DNA of 62,647 nt. It comes from Sphingomonadales bacterium UBA6157 (GTDB lineage: Bacteria; Pseudomonadota; Alphaproteobacteria; Sphingomonadales; Sphingomonadaceae). The stretch is from contig DIUN01000011.1 in the NCBI GenBank assembly GCA_002423025.1, positions 1 through 62,647 on the forward strand, given 5' to 3'. The position numbers and the translations under genes were made by a program. Below the pieces are notes generated by a model that made no database searches, was not told the origin of the DNA, and saw only the letters and a program-made list of their open reading frames with translations. Shown here one piece after another: positions 17,621 through 25,866 of the stretch (positions are counted from its first letter, which is position 1; each line of letters opens with the position of its first letter).

Positions 17621-18841
17621 ATGATGTTTGAATACAGCGACAAGACCAAGGGTCTCATCGAGCGCGTACGCGCCTTCATGGACGAGCATATCTACCCGAA
17701 TGAAGCGCGCTACGAGCAGGAGGTGGCGGAGGGCGAGCGCTGGAAGGTGCTGCCGCTCATCGAGGAGCTGAAGCCCATCGCCCGCAAGGAAGGCCTGTGG
17801 AACCTGTTCCTCAACCTCTCCGAGCATGATGTCGGCGAGTGGAAGGGCCCCGGCCTGACCAACCTCGAATATGCCCCGCTGGCCGAGGAAATGGGCCGCG
17901 CCGGCTGGTCGAGCGAAGTGTTCAACTGCTCGGCGCCTGATACCGGCAACATGGAAGTGCTGCGCACCTATGGCAGCGAGGCGCAGAAGCAGCGCTGGCT
18001 GAAGCCGCTGATGAACGGCGAGATCCGCTCCGCCTTCCTGATGACCGAGCCGGCCGTTGCCTCCTCGGATGCCACCAACATCGAGACCTCGATCACCCGT
18101 GATGGTGATTCCTACATCGTCAACGGCCGCAAATGGTGGTCCTCCGGCGTGGGTGATCCGCGCTGCACCATCTCCATCGTGATGGGCAAGACCGATCCGA
18201 GCCTGCCGCGCCACGCGCAGCAGAGCCAGATTCTGGTGCCGCTCGATGCACCCGGCATCAAGCGCCTGCGCCCCTTGAAGGTGTTCGGCTTCGATGATGC
18301 GCCGCATGGCCATTATGAGGTGATTCTCGACAACGTCCGCGTGCCGGCCGAGAACATCATCCTCGGCGAGGGCCGCGGCTTCGAGATCGCACAGGGCCGC
18401 CTCGGGCCGGGCCGCATCCACCATTGCATGCGCAGCATCGGTGCTGCCGAGCGCGCGCTGGAGAAGATGGTCAAGCGCCTCAAGTCCCGCGTCGCCTTCG
18501 GCAAGCCGCTCTCCGAGCACAGCCTGTGGCATGAGCGTATCGCGGATTCGCGCATCGCCATCGAGCAGGCCCGCCTGCTGACGCTCAAGGCCGCCTATAT
18601 GATGGACACCGTGGGCAACAAGGCCGCTGCCAACGAGATCGCCATGATCAAGGTGGTTGCGCCGAACATGAGCTGCCTCATCCATGATCACGCCATCCAG
18701 GCGCATGGCGGCGGCGGCGTGTGCCAGGATTATGGCCTTGCCTCGGGCTATGCCGGCCAGCGCACGCTTCGTCTCGCCGATGGCCCGGATGAGGTGCATC
18801 GCCAGGCGATCGCCAAGAACGAGCTTCGCCGCTACAACTGA
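17621..18841 (+). CDS. Acyl-CoA dehydrogenase, ACAD10/11-like
   Basis: 406-aa flavoprotein for alpha,beta-oxidation of acyl-CoA (FAD). Features: substrate-loop FLMTEPAVASSDATNIE, the beta domain with WWSSGVGDPRC and the C-terminal R(L)ADGPDEVHR. In this clade Asp takes the place of the usual catalytic Glu of the YEG motif; the same pattern occurs in ACAD10/11 relatives. Start ATG-ATG at 17621/17624. It is not adjacent to other beta-oxidation genes here, but a second member of the clade lies at 35.3 kb. A long hairpin follows the stop. Confidence 0.9.
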   Translation: MMFEYSDKTKGLIERVRAFMDEHIYPNEARYEQEVAEGERWKVLPLIEELKPIARKEGLWNLFLNLSEHDVGEWKGPGLTNLEYAPLAEEMGRAGWSSEVFNCSAPDTGNMEVLRTYGSEAQKQRWLKPLMNGEIRSAFLMTEPAVASSDATNIETSITRDGDSYIVNGRKWWSSGVGDPRCTISIVMGKTDPSLPRHAQQSQILVPLDAPGIKRLRPLKVFGFDDAPHGHYEVILDNVRVPAENIILGEGRGFEIAQGRLGPGRIHHCMRSIGAAERALEKMVKRLKSRVAFGKPLSEHSLWHERIADSRIAIEQARLLTLKAAYMMDTVGNKAAANEIAMIKVVAPNMSCLIHDHAIQAHGGGGVCQDYGLASGYAGQRTLRLADGPDEVHRQAIAKNELRRYN

Positions 18842-18849
18842 TACGGCTA

Positions 18850-18892
18850 CAACACTCTCTCGGCGCGGGGTTTTCCCGCCGGGAGAGTGTTG
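18850..18892 (+). promoter_or_regulatory. Long hairpin enclosing the ribosome site of the beta-helix gene
   Basis: CAACACTCTC (18850-18859) is perfectly complementary to GAGAGTGTTG (18883-18892), with further pairing inside (CGGCG...CGCCG) around TTTT. The right arm ends one base before the ATG of the next gene and contains its only GGGAGAG ribosome site. No U-tract follows, so it may act on translation, or as an imperfect terminator for the upstream dehydrogenase. Confidence 0.65.
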
Positions 18893-18893
18893 A

Positions 18894-19745
18894 ATGATCA
18901 CCCTAGTCGCCATGGCGTCGGCCTCGCTGCTCGCCGCCATGGCCCCAGGCCAGACCGTGCGCCTGCCCGCCGGCGAGCATGAATTGGTCCAGATCCGGGG
19001 CAAGCGCTTCGATCCTCCCGTGACCATCGTGGCCGATGGCGCGATCGTGCGCGGTGTGCAGATGTGGGATTCCGCCGGCATCATCTGGCGCGGCGGTGTC
19101 ATCATGGCGCCCACCGGCATGGGCGAGAATGGCCCGAACGCCTGGGGCGTGGACGCACGCCGGGTGCAGGGCGTGCGGTTCGAGAATGTTACTGTCACCA
19201 GCGCCAGGCTGGCCATGATCTTCTCGGACAGCCGCGGCATAGTCGTGCGCGATTCCACCTTCACGGGTCTGCGGTCCGATGGGCTCAACATCGTCAGCAC
19301 CAGCGATGTGCTGGTGGAAAAGAACGTGTTCACCAACTTCAAGCCGACCAAGGCGACAGGCTCCAAGGCCGATGGCACCTGGAAGGATGGTGACCACCCC
19401 GATGCCATCCAGATGTGGGTGAACAAGCCCACCGACGCGATGAGCGACGTCACCATTCGCAACAATGTGGTGGACGGCGATACCCAGGGCATCAGCACCT
19501 TCGGGCCGACGGGGCGGGGGCACAGCCGCATCCACATCCTCAACAACAGGCTGCGCGTGAAATACCCGGCCGGCGCCGTTTTGGTGGACTGCACGGATTG
19601 CAGTATCCGTGGCAATGTCGTGGAAACCATCCCTGGTGCGCCCTACCGCGCGCATATCTGGCTGAACAAGTCCCCCACTGCCATCGTGTGCGGAAATGAC
19701 GTGAAAGCCTTTCCCGACCATATGGCCGAGAAGAAATGCCGGTAA
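18894..19745 (+). CDS. Right-handed parallel beta-helix repeat protein (secreted)
   Basis: 283 aa. An N-terminal hydrophobic stretch (MITLVAMASASLLAAMAPGQ) resembles a short signal peptide. The rest shows repeated N-x-(V/I)-x pattern rungs of a pectate-lyase-like beta-helix (VRFENVTVTSARLAM, VRDSTFTGLRSDGLNIVS, VTIRNNVVDGDTQGISTF, IRGNVVETIPGAP). Such folds bind or cleave polysaccharides; no catalytic residues can be assigned. Expression may be limited by the hairpin over its ribosome site. Last gene before tRNA-Leu. Confidence 0.85.
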   Translation: MITLVAMASASLLAAMAPGQTVRLPAGEHELVQIRGKRFDPPVTIVADGAIVRGVQMWDSAGIIWRGGVIMAPTGMGENGPNAWGVDARRVQGVRFENVTVTSARLAMIFSDSRGIVVRDSTFTGLRSDGLNIVSTSDVLVEKNVFTNFKPTKATGSKADGTWKDGDHPDAIQMWVNKPTDAMSDVTIRNNVVDGDTQGISTFGPTGRGHSRIHILNNRLRVKYPAGAVLVDCTDCSIRGNVVETIPGAPYRAHIWLNKSPTAIVCGNDVKAFPDHMAEKKCR

Positions 19746-19831
19746 GCGGCTGACGGCTGTTGCGCCGGCGTTCGGCCTCTGCTAGTCGCGCTCTCCTACC
19801 GGGCGGGGCTAGCCCCCGCACTCATGATCGT

Positions 19832-19918
19832 GCGGCCATGGCGGAACTGGTAGACGCGCAACGTTGAGGTCGTTGTGGCCGAAAGGCCGTGGAAGTTCGA
19901 GTCTTCTTGGCCGCACCA
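19832..19918 (+). tRNA. tRNA-Leu (GAG)
   Basis: 87 nt. Acceptor GCGGCCA/TGGCCGC, discriminator A and encoded CCA; D-arm TGGCGGAACTGGTAGACGC; anticodon arm CAACG-TTGAGGT-CGTTG (anticodon GAG); long class II variable arm (TGGCCGAAAGGCCGT); T-arm with GTTCGAGTC. The sequence immediately downstream changes to recombinase and IS remnants, so this tRNA is a plausible integration site for the neighbouring accessory block. Confidence 0.96.
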
Positions 19919-19930
19919 ATCAGTCAGCCG

Positions 19931-20067
19931 GTCCGGGGTAATCCCGGACCTTGTGAGACGCAGGCGATTTATCGCCCATTTCCCGGGGCTTTGCCGGGTC
20001 CCAAAAACGCATTGCAGCTAGCGGCGTCTCCGAGACGCTAAAACGCACGCCGATATCCGCGGATATC
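19931..20067. repeat. Cluster of five short inverted repeats downstream of tRNA-Leu
   Basis: Within 137 bp: GTCCGGG/CCCGGAC (19931-19949), GGCGAT/ATCGCC (19963-19976), CCCGG/CCGGG (19982-19998), GCGTCTC/GAGACGC with one-base spacer (20024-20038) and the perfect 16-bp palindrome GATATCCGCGGATATC (20052-20067). No open frame. The first may be the tRNA terminator; the others are unexplained and could be recombinase or regulator sites. Confidence 0.6.
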
Positions 20068-20126
20068 TCTGCGCGCGATTCCAAGACTGCAGGAGAAGTG
20101 GGGCGATTAGCGCCCGGCGCGTGAGC

Positions 20127-20351
20127 CTAGTCGCAGCCCAGGAGGGCGCTTTGGTCGGCCTAGCGAAGCGGCAGTTCCGTCGCCATCTGCTTGCGGCGCG
20201 TGAGCGTCGGCGGCTGCCGCCCCTCAAGAACCATCGTCACGATATCGGGGGCCAGGTAGCTCAGTTTGATAAGTTTGGCGATGTGCGTCCGGCAGCGCCC
20301 TTGGTCCTTGGCCAGTTGGATGATCGACGTACCAGGCGACGACATCAGCAT
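20127..20351 (-). pseudogene. Remnant of a site-specific recombinase C-terminus
   Basis: The frame contains HIAKLIKLSYLAPDIVTMVL then EGRQPPTLTRRKQMATELPL, the C-terminal pattern of phage-type (large serine) recombinases in Alphaproteobacteria. A TAG at 20160-20162 stands where relatives have a Trp codon. The frame resumes for ten codons (ADQSALLGCD) before the natural-looking stop at 20127. No N-terminal catalytic domain is present upstream, so this is a truncated, nonsense-mutated fragment next to tRNA-Leu. Confidence 0.7.
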
Positions 20352-20418
20352 GCCGCGTGTGGCATGCGCCTCAATTGTGCAAGTTGATTAGCATGGTCCA
20401 ACGGTACATGGTGTGCCG

Positions 20419-20556
20419 ATGGATGAAGCGGTGAGATCGTTGTTCCACGCTAGGCATGAAGGCGACGTGATGGCCTTTTCCAAGCTGACGCCATGGCCAC
20501 CGCTGCTCGCTGCGGTTGGGCTTGCTGCCGCCGGCCAGCAGCAACGGGGAGTCTAG
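20419..20556 (+). CDS. Possible 45-aa peptide upstream of nitrile hydratase
   Basis: ATG-initiated frame, MDEAVRSLFHARHEGDVMAF onward, 45 aa, ending TAG 5 bp before the nitrile hydratase beta start. The C-terminal half is hydrophobic (WPPLLAAVGLAAAG). It could be a short leader gene, a fragment of a lost upstream gene, or chance. I do not recognise it. Confidence 0.3.
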   Translation: MDEAVRSLFHARHEGDVMAFSKLTPWPPLLAAVGLAAAGQQQRGV

Positions 20557-20561
20557 GATCC

Positions 20562-21191
20562 ATGCGCGGCATCCACGATCTTGGCGGCATGTACGGGTTC
20601 GGGCCGATCGTATGCGAGGCGGACGAGCCGGTGTTCCACGAGGAATGGCAGGCAACCGCCTTTGCCGTGCTGATGGCGGCGGGGACGATGCTGCCCGACT
20701 TCACCGCCGACCAGTATCGGCATTCGGTCGAGCGGATGGCCCCGGCTCACTACCTCCCCGTCCATTATTACGAACGGATGCTGACTGGCATCACCACCCT
20801 GTTGGTCGAACAGGGCATCCTCGATGTCGCCGATCTGGAGGTGCGTGCTGGCGGCGCCTTTCCGCTAGCCTTGCCGGTTGCTGCCGCCCCGCTGGCCGAT
20901 CTCCCGCCGCAGCCGGTGGCACGCTTTCGCGTCGGCCAGCGGGTGCGAGTGCGCGACTATCATGCAAAGGGGCACACGCGTGCTCCTGGCTTCTGTCGTG
21001 GCAAGGCTGGCATGATCCTGCGCGTGGCGCCGAAGTTCGCTTTTCCCGACACGTCTGCGCATGGCGGCGAACGCCGTGACGAGCATACCTATCACGTCGA
21101 GTTTACCGCCCGCGAACTGTGGGATGCTGACGGCAACGACACCGTCGTGGTCGATCTCTGGGACAGCTATCTGGAAGGAAACGAGCCGTGA
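20562..21191 (+). CDS. nthB: Nitrile hydratase beta subunit
   Basis: 209 aa. Starts with the family signature MRGIHDLGGMYGFGPI; the helical N-terminal part contains HYYERMLTGI (conserved YYE-R motif, whose Arg contacts the oxidised cysteines of the alpha subunit). The C-terminal SH3-like barrel shows CRGKAGMI, FPDTSAHGG and the terminal DLWDSYLE. The alpha-beta dimer hydrates nitriles to amides in the cytoplasm. The upstream frame to 20493 is not used: similarity starts at this ATG. It overlaps the alpha gene by 4 bp (beta-alpha order). Confidence 0.93.
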   Translation: MRGIHDLGGMYGFGPIVCEADEPVFHEEWQATAFAVLMAAGTMLPDFTADQYRHSVERMAPAHYLPVHYYERMLTGITTLLVEQGILDVADLEVRAGGAFPLALPVAAAPLADLPPQPVARFRVGQRVRVRDYHAKGHTRAPGFCRGKAGMILRVAPKFAFPDTSAHGGERRDEHTYHVEFTARELWDADGNDTVVVDLWDSYLEGNEP

Positions 21192-21778
21192 ACCGGGCAG
21201 ACGTCGCGCCGATTGCGGCGCGCGCAGAAGCAGTCAAATCGGCCCTGATCGACAAAGGCCTGCTGACCTCTGAAGCGATCAATCACATCGTCCACCTCGG
21301 CGCCGAGGAATGGCGGCACGAGAACGGAGCGCGGGTGGTGGCGCGGGCGTGGAGCGACCCCGCATTCATGGCGCGATTGCTCGAAGACGCCACAGCCGCC
21401 TGTGCCGAACTGGGCTATGAAGGCCCTCAGGGCGAATATATCGTTGCTCTCGAGGACACGGCCAACAGGCACAATGTGATCGTTTGCACACAATGCTCCT
21501 GCACCGCCTGGCCGGTGCTCGGCCTGCCGACCGACTGGTACAAGAGCCCCGAATATCGCGCCCGCGTCGTTCGCGAGCCGCGCCCGGTGCTGCGCGAGCT
21601 GGGGCTGGAAGTGCCGGAGGAGGTTGCTATCCGGGTGTGGGAAACCAGCGCCGAGACCCGCTACATGGTCATCCCGTTGCGGCCGGCCGGGACTGACGGA
21701 TGGAGCGAGGAGCAACTGGTGCGACTGATCACCCGAGAGGCCTTGATCGGCACGGGGATGGCGCTTCCGGCGAAGTAG
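21188..21778 (+). CDS. nthA: Nitrile hydratase alpha subunit (metal-binding)
   Basis: 196 aa. Metal site is C100-T101-Q102-C103-S104-C105-T106 (claw motif CxxCSC, normally post-translationally oxidised), followed by AWPVLGLPTDWYKSPEYRAR and RVVREPR. Downstream AETRYMVIPLRPAGTDGWSE is typical of the family. Thr at the second motif position is usual for cobalt enzymes (CTLCSC), whereas Thr-Ala-Trp after the motif is usual for iron enzymes (CSLCSCTAW), so the metal is ambiguous; Gln replaces the usual Leu. No activator or cobalt-chaperone gene follows; an IS remnant begins about 40 bp after the stop. Confidence 0.94.
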   Translation: MNRADVAPIAARAEAVKSALIDKGLLTSEAINHIVHLGAEEWRHENGARVVARAWSDPAFMARLLEDATAACAELGYEGPQGEYIVALEDTANRHNVIVCTQCSCTAWPVLGLPTDWYKSPEYRARVVREPRPVLRELGLEVPEEVAIRVWETSAETRYMVIPLRPAGTDGWSEEQLVRLITREALIGTGMALPAK

Positions 21779-21817
21779 CAGACTTGCGAAAAGCCTCTGG
21801 GGTGGACGTGTCAACGC

Positions 21818-21998
21818 CCAGCATCGCCTCGGCCAACAGCCGCTTTAAGTTGGCGTTCTCGTCATCCAGCGACCGCAGCCGCTTGGGCTCAGACACCTCC
21901 AGCCCGCTGCACTTCGACTTCCACTTGTAGAACGTCGCGCCGAGCTGACGCCGTGCCTGCGGCAAACTTCCGCCGTCGGCACCCAGGTTCCTGCTCGC
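21818..21998 (-). mobile_element. IS3-family transposase OrfA remnant, frameshifted
   Basis: Minus-strand reading gives pieces of an IS3 OrfA helix-turn-helix and leucine-zipper protein in different frames: REQEPG, then VPTAEVCRRHGVSSA, then TFYKWKSK and LDDENANLKRLLAEAML. A two-base insertion (GCGCGACG where GCGACG is expected) separates the HTH from TFYKWK, and a second shift lies before VPTAEVC. Both ends are missing and no OrfB is seen, so the element is dead. Confidence 0.8.
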
Positions 21999-22356
21999 GC
22001 AGCCGAGGCGTCGGGCAGATACCGTTGATGCTGCATTCGACCTCGCTGACTTGCGCCAGCTGAGCGGTGTATTGGGTTGGGGAGCCTCCGCCGGTTCCGG
22101 GACGACAAAGGGCCGCGAAACGGCTCTCGAAATTCGTGGGAATTATCCGCTCGCTTGGCGCGACTATTCCGACCTCGGCGGCGCAGGGGGTCGATTGCGC
22201 TATCTCTGGGTTCCGGTTGCAGTGCCCAAGACGATCTGAGCCTTCGTCAGACGGGAGCCTGGCGATGCTTTCGCCGGGCAGCCGATGCGAGTTGTGCTAT
22301 TGCTGACCTCGCGGCCTTCGCTGGCTAGCGAAATTTGAGGCAATTCAGGCAGACGC
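21999..22356. other. Gene-free stretch between IS remnant and HNH gene
   Basis: About 360 bp. Open frames exist on the plus strand (for example 22051-22239), but they show no recognisable family and start without a good ribosome site. Probably decayed sequence left by earlier insertions plus the promoter of the small HNH-like gene. Confidence 0.5.
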
Positions 22357-22695
22357 ATGGCTCGCAGAAACTCGAAGAGTGATCCTTATGGCGACACGCA
22401 TCGCGAGGAGGAGGCTCCGGCGGCGGCGGTGACGTGCTGGCTTTGCAGCCGGCCAACCGGGAAGACGGTCATCTCGCACCATCCTGTGCCGAAAAGCCGG
22501 GGCGGTCGCGATGTCGTACCCATGCACCCCATTTGCCAGCAGATGCTGATCGCCAATTTCACCAATTCCGAACTGCAGCGTTATGGGATGGATGTGGAGG
22601 GCTTGCTGGCCGACCCTGGCGTTCGCAAATTCGTCGATTGGGTGGCAAATAAGGACCCGGATTTCACCGCGACGATGACCAAGAAGCAGCGGTAG
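22357..22695 (+). CDS. Small HNH-nuclease-like zinc protein
   Basis: 112 aa. Motif order is CWLCSRP, SHHPVPKSRGGRD, then MHPICQQML: a CxxC zinc knuckle, a His-His pair and a later His-x-x-Cys, as in HNH-type treble-clef folds. From memory this compact protein (HHPVPKSRGGR...HPIC) recurs in sphingomonads as a lone housekeeping-like gene with no known role. The final Asn/His of the nuclease motif is not clearly conserved, so cleavage activity is uncertain. Confidence 0.75.
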   Translation: MARRNSKSDPYGDTHREEEAPAAAVTCWLCSRPTGKTVISHHPVPKSRGGRDVVPMHPICQQMLIANFTNSELQRYGMDVEGLLADPGVRKFVDWVANKDPDFTATMTKKQR

Positions 22696-22759
22696 TCGAT
22701 TCGGCGAAATCTTGTTAGTCAGGATTTTATTTAGTAATATAAATGGGTTAATGTCGGGA

Positions 22760-25450
22760 CTATGGCGCGGTTTTGGTGAATACACTATCGGCGGCCAACT
22801 GACCTGCCCCGATAGCGCGCCTGATCCGCACTGTGCGCTCCAGCTCATCGCGCGCCAGCAATATCTTCCGGCGCAGATCGATCGGCAGCGCCGGCCGCTC
22901 GGCCAGGAACCGGTCCACCACCGCCAGAGCTTCGCCGCTCACCTGCCCGCCGATGAACGCATCGATCCACGCCGGCAGGAAGAAGATGCGGCGGTTGCGC
23001 TGAATCCACTCCAGCCGCTCCAGCGCCGGCAGCAGATAGGGCAACGTCAGCCCTGCCTGCTCCGGCACGTTGAATTCCGTCAGGCTTTCGCTTGCCCACG
23101 CCTCGTTCAGTCCAGCATCGTCGAAATAGCGCTTGAAATAGTCGGCCTTCACCGCCGCGTCCGGCCGCGCCGCGCCGGCGACAAAACCATCCTTCACCGC
23201 TTCGGTCGAAAGATCCCGCTTCTGCTCTGCCGCCAACAGCGCGGCGGCATCGGGCGCGCCTATGGCGACGACCCGCCGCACGATCGCCCAGCGTGTCGGC
23301 TGGCCGATCGGCTTGCCGGCGAACGACACGCTGCCTGCCAGCAAGGCCCGCATCCGATCCAGCGCGGCAGGGCCGTTCGCCGTATCCACCAACCGGTCGA
23401 GGGAATCCTTGCGCAGGCCATAGCCCAACCGGCTTTCATCGATCCGCGCGATCAGTGCCGTCTCCCAGGCTTCCTGCAACGCTTTTGCCCGTGCTTCCGG
23501 CAAATAGAACGTCAGCGCCGCCGCCGCGCGCCCAAGCATGGCGCGCGAAATCTGCTCGTCCGTCTCGGCCGGGAGTTCGCGCAGTACCAGAGCCACATAA
23601 TCCGCCGGCGGCAACAGCAGCTCGCGCACCGCATCCCACACCGCATTCCACAGCAATGCGCGCAACAGCGGATCAGCGACGCGACCAACATTGGCCAAAG
23701 TCCATGCCACCGTGCGTGCATCTGGCAGGAACAGGCCGTAGCCCTCGTCGCCCTCATTGGCCCAGACATAGTCCGGCGCCGGCAGGCCCACCGCATTCGC
23801 CACCGTAGCGACGCTGTCCTCGAACCGCGCATCGAGCACCACATCGTCCCGGTCGTGATAACCCAGCCGCACGCGCAGCTTCATCGGCCACGCCCCGCCC
23901 CGGTCGCCGTCCAGGGCGCGAACCGGGCGCTGGGTCAGCGCCAGCCCGGCGATCCGCCCGTCGGCCACCTGCAGCCGCGTTTCCACCAAGGGCATCCCGG
24001 CACGCAGCATATACTGGCTGCCAAACGCCGTCAGATCGACCCCAGACGCCTCGGCCACTGCGCCCAGCAGATCCTGCCAGGTCGCGTTGCGATAAGCATA
24101 GCGGGTCAGGAATAGGTGCAACCCGCGCCGGAACCCAGCCTCCCCCACATAGAAGGCCAGTTGCTTGATGACCGCCGGCGCCTTGTTGTAAACGATCGGG
24201 CCATAATTGCTCTTGGCTGCGTCCAGATTGTCCAGCGCCTGCCACAACGGCTGCGTGCCGCTGGTCGCATCGGCGCGATAGGCCGGTATCTTGGTGGAGA
24301 GCAGGAACGTCGCCCAAGCCTGGCTGTCGGGATTGAGGGCGGCCTGGATGCGTGCCGCCATATAGGTCGCAAAGCCTTCCTTCAGCCACAGATCATCGAA
24401 CCAGCGCATGGTGACATCATCGCCAAACCATTGGTGGCTGATCTCGTGATAGATGGTTGCATCCCGCCCCAGCCGCTGCGGCAGCGTCGGCGGCTCGCGA
24501 AACACAAAGCGATCCTCATTGTAGAACACCGCGCCGACATGCTCCATGCCGCCGAACGGAAAGGCTGGCGCCAGCAGCAGGTCGAGCTTGGCAAACGGAA
24601 ACGGCACGCCAAACCAGTCGGCTAGCCAGGCAACAGCGGCGCGGTTGGTCGCCATCTGCGCCTCGGCGTCCACCTCGGTGCGCCGCGAAGCCCGCGCATA
24701 CAATGTGATCGCTTGGCCGCCTGCCGGCGCCGAAGTCCAGCTTGCCCACGGCCCGGCGGCAAAGGCCGCCAGATAGGTTGAAATCGGCGCTGTTTCGGCG
24801 AAACGCCAGCGTACCGCTGCACCTGCCGGCTCGCGCCCTTCCTCCTTGCCGTTGGTCAGCACTGTCCAGCCCGCCGGCGCCGTCAACTGCCAGCGAAACC
24901 GGGCCTTGAGATCGGGTTGATCGAAGCAGGGAAACAGCAGATTGGCATCCGACGGTACCAGCAGGGTGTAAAGATAGGTCTGTCCGTCCGACTTGTCTTC
25001 GAACCGGATGATCGCCGCGCCCGCCGCGGCAATCGGCGTGGCAAAACGCGCCGTCAGCACATTGCCGCCACTCCGCAGCGCCCTTGCCGGCAACAGCAGA
25101 TGGCCATTTTTGGCCACTGGGGGCACCGTCTGGCCATTCAGGCGCACATCGCCGATCATGTCCCCGCGAAAATCCAGCACAACATCGCCGCTGCCCGCTC
25201 GCCACCGGAAGCGTGCCGTGAGCCGGCCTTCGGCGCGCTCCCGACCGGTCAGATCGAGTGCGATGTCATAGCGCACATCCGAGACCTGCCGCGCCCGTCG
25301 CCGCGCCAACGCCAGTGAAATGCCGGGACCCATGTCGCCACGCTCCGACGTGGTTGCTGCCGGATTTTCCGCACCTGCCGAGCCTCCCCAGCTCAACAGT
25401 GGCAATGCCAGCGCCGCTTGCAACATTTCTCGCCGGTCTGCGCCGTCCAT
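22760..25450 (-). CDS. Secreted M1-family zinc aminopeptidase
   Basis: 896 aa. The start at 25450 is set by a GGAGAGCGGG ribosome site and a twin-arginine-like export signal (MDGADRREMLQAALALPLLS). The M1 catalytic region has the exopeptidase loop FPFGGMEHVGAVFYNE (GxMEN variant GGMEH) and zinc motif H335-E336-ISH339 with E358 (HEISHQWF...LKEGFATY). A C-terminal ERAP1-like helical domain follows (about residues 540-890). It would trim peptides in the periplasm. Lone gene, divergent from the amidase across a 416-bp spacer. Confidence 0.94.
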   Translation of the reverse strand: MDGADRREMLQAALALPLLSWGGSAGAENPAATTSERGDMGPGISLALARRRARQVSDVRYDIALDLTGRERAEGRLTARFRWRAGSGDVVLDFRGDMIGDVRLNGQTVPPVAKNGHLLLPARALRSGGNVLTARFATPIAAAGAAIIRFEDKSDGQTYLYTLLVPSDANLLFPCFDQPDLKARFRWQLTAPAGWTVLTNGKEEGREPAGAAVRWRFAETAPISTYLAAFAAGPWASWTSAPAGGQAITLYARASRRTEVDAEAQMATNRAAVAWLADWFGVPFPFAKLDLLLAPAFPFGGMEHVGAVFYNEDRFVFREPPTLPQRLGRDATIYHEISHQWFGDDVTMRWFDDLWLKEGFATYMAARIQAALNPDSQAWATFLLSTKIPAYRADATSGTQPLWQALDNLDAAKSNYGPIVYNKAPAVIKQLAFYVGEAGFRRGLHLFLTRYAYRNATWQDLLGAVAEASGVDLTAFGSQYMLRAGMPLVETRLQVADGRIAGLALTQRPVRALDGDRGGAWPMKLRVRLGYHDRDDVVLDARFEDSVATVANAVGLPAPDYVWANEGDEGYGLFLPDARTVAWTLANVGRVADPLLRALLWNAVWDAVRELLLPPADYVALVLRELPAETDEQISRAMLGRAAAALTFYLPEARAKALQEAWETALIARIDESRLGYGLRKDSLDRLVDTANGPAALDRMRALLAGSVSFAGKPIGQPTRWAIVRRVVAIGAPDAAALLAAEQKRDLSTEAVKDGFVAGAARPDAAVKADYFKRYFDDAGLNEAWASESLTEFNVPEQAGLTLPYLLPALERLEWIQRNRRIFFLPAWIDAFIGGQVSGEALAVVDRFLAERPALPIDLRRKILLARDELERTVRIRRAIGAGQLAADSVFTKTAP

Positions 25451-25866
25451 CCCGCTCTCCCTGCCCGCCACCATTTTTCCAAAGCAGTCGCTCTCACGCA
25501 ATGGCGCGGCAAGACTTCAACGCGAATTCTGGAGAAGAGTGTAGAGTGAAACTTCGATCCTGATCGGCAATTTGGAAAAGGCCGTCAGATATACGCCCTC
25601 GGCATCCTTTTTGCCGACTTGAAATGCTATCTAATTTATTGAAATAAAAGGATTTTAGTGTTTGCCGATCAAGCTCGGCAGACGGGCATGCGACACCAAA
25701 ATCCGGCCGATGAAACGCCGGATTTCTCATTTTCGCGCGGATAAAAATCCCGGAGAGGGTGAACGGGCGGCTTGAGCGCCAATAAGGGCTGGAGAACTGC
25801 CGAGCTCATCATTAGCGATGTCATACAACACGGGCGCCACAAGCCGTTTCACCAGGGGGGTAACTT
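25451..25866. other. Divergent intergenic region, M1 peptidase / amidase
   Basis: 416 bp with locally AT-rich sequence (25620-25660) unlike the surrounding high-GC DNA. It contains TGCCGA/TCGGCA as an inverted repeat (25663-25680). Likely carries promoters for both divergent genes. A minus-strand frame (25494-25730) has no recognisable family and I do not call it. Confidence 0.5.

Noticed and set aside
19931..20067. The palindrome cluster as a CRISPR array
   Set aside because: The repeats are all different in sequence and spacing, so there is no direct repeat unit.
20018..20227. A 69-codon minus-strand frame as a gene next to the recombinase remnant
   Set aside because: It overlaps the recombinase C-terminal frame out of register, and its Arg-rich composition is typical of a shadow frame.
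25494..25730. A 78-codon minus-strand frame in the M1/amidase spacer
   Set aside because: No similarity, no ribosome site, and it overlaps the control region of the M1 gene.
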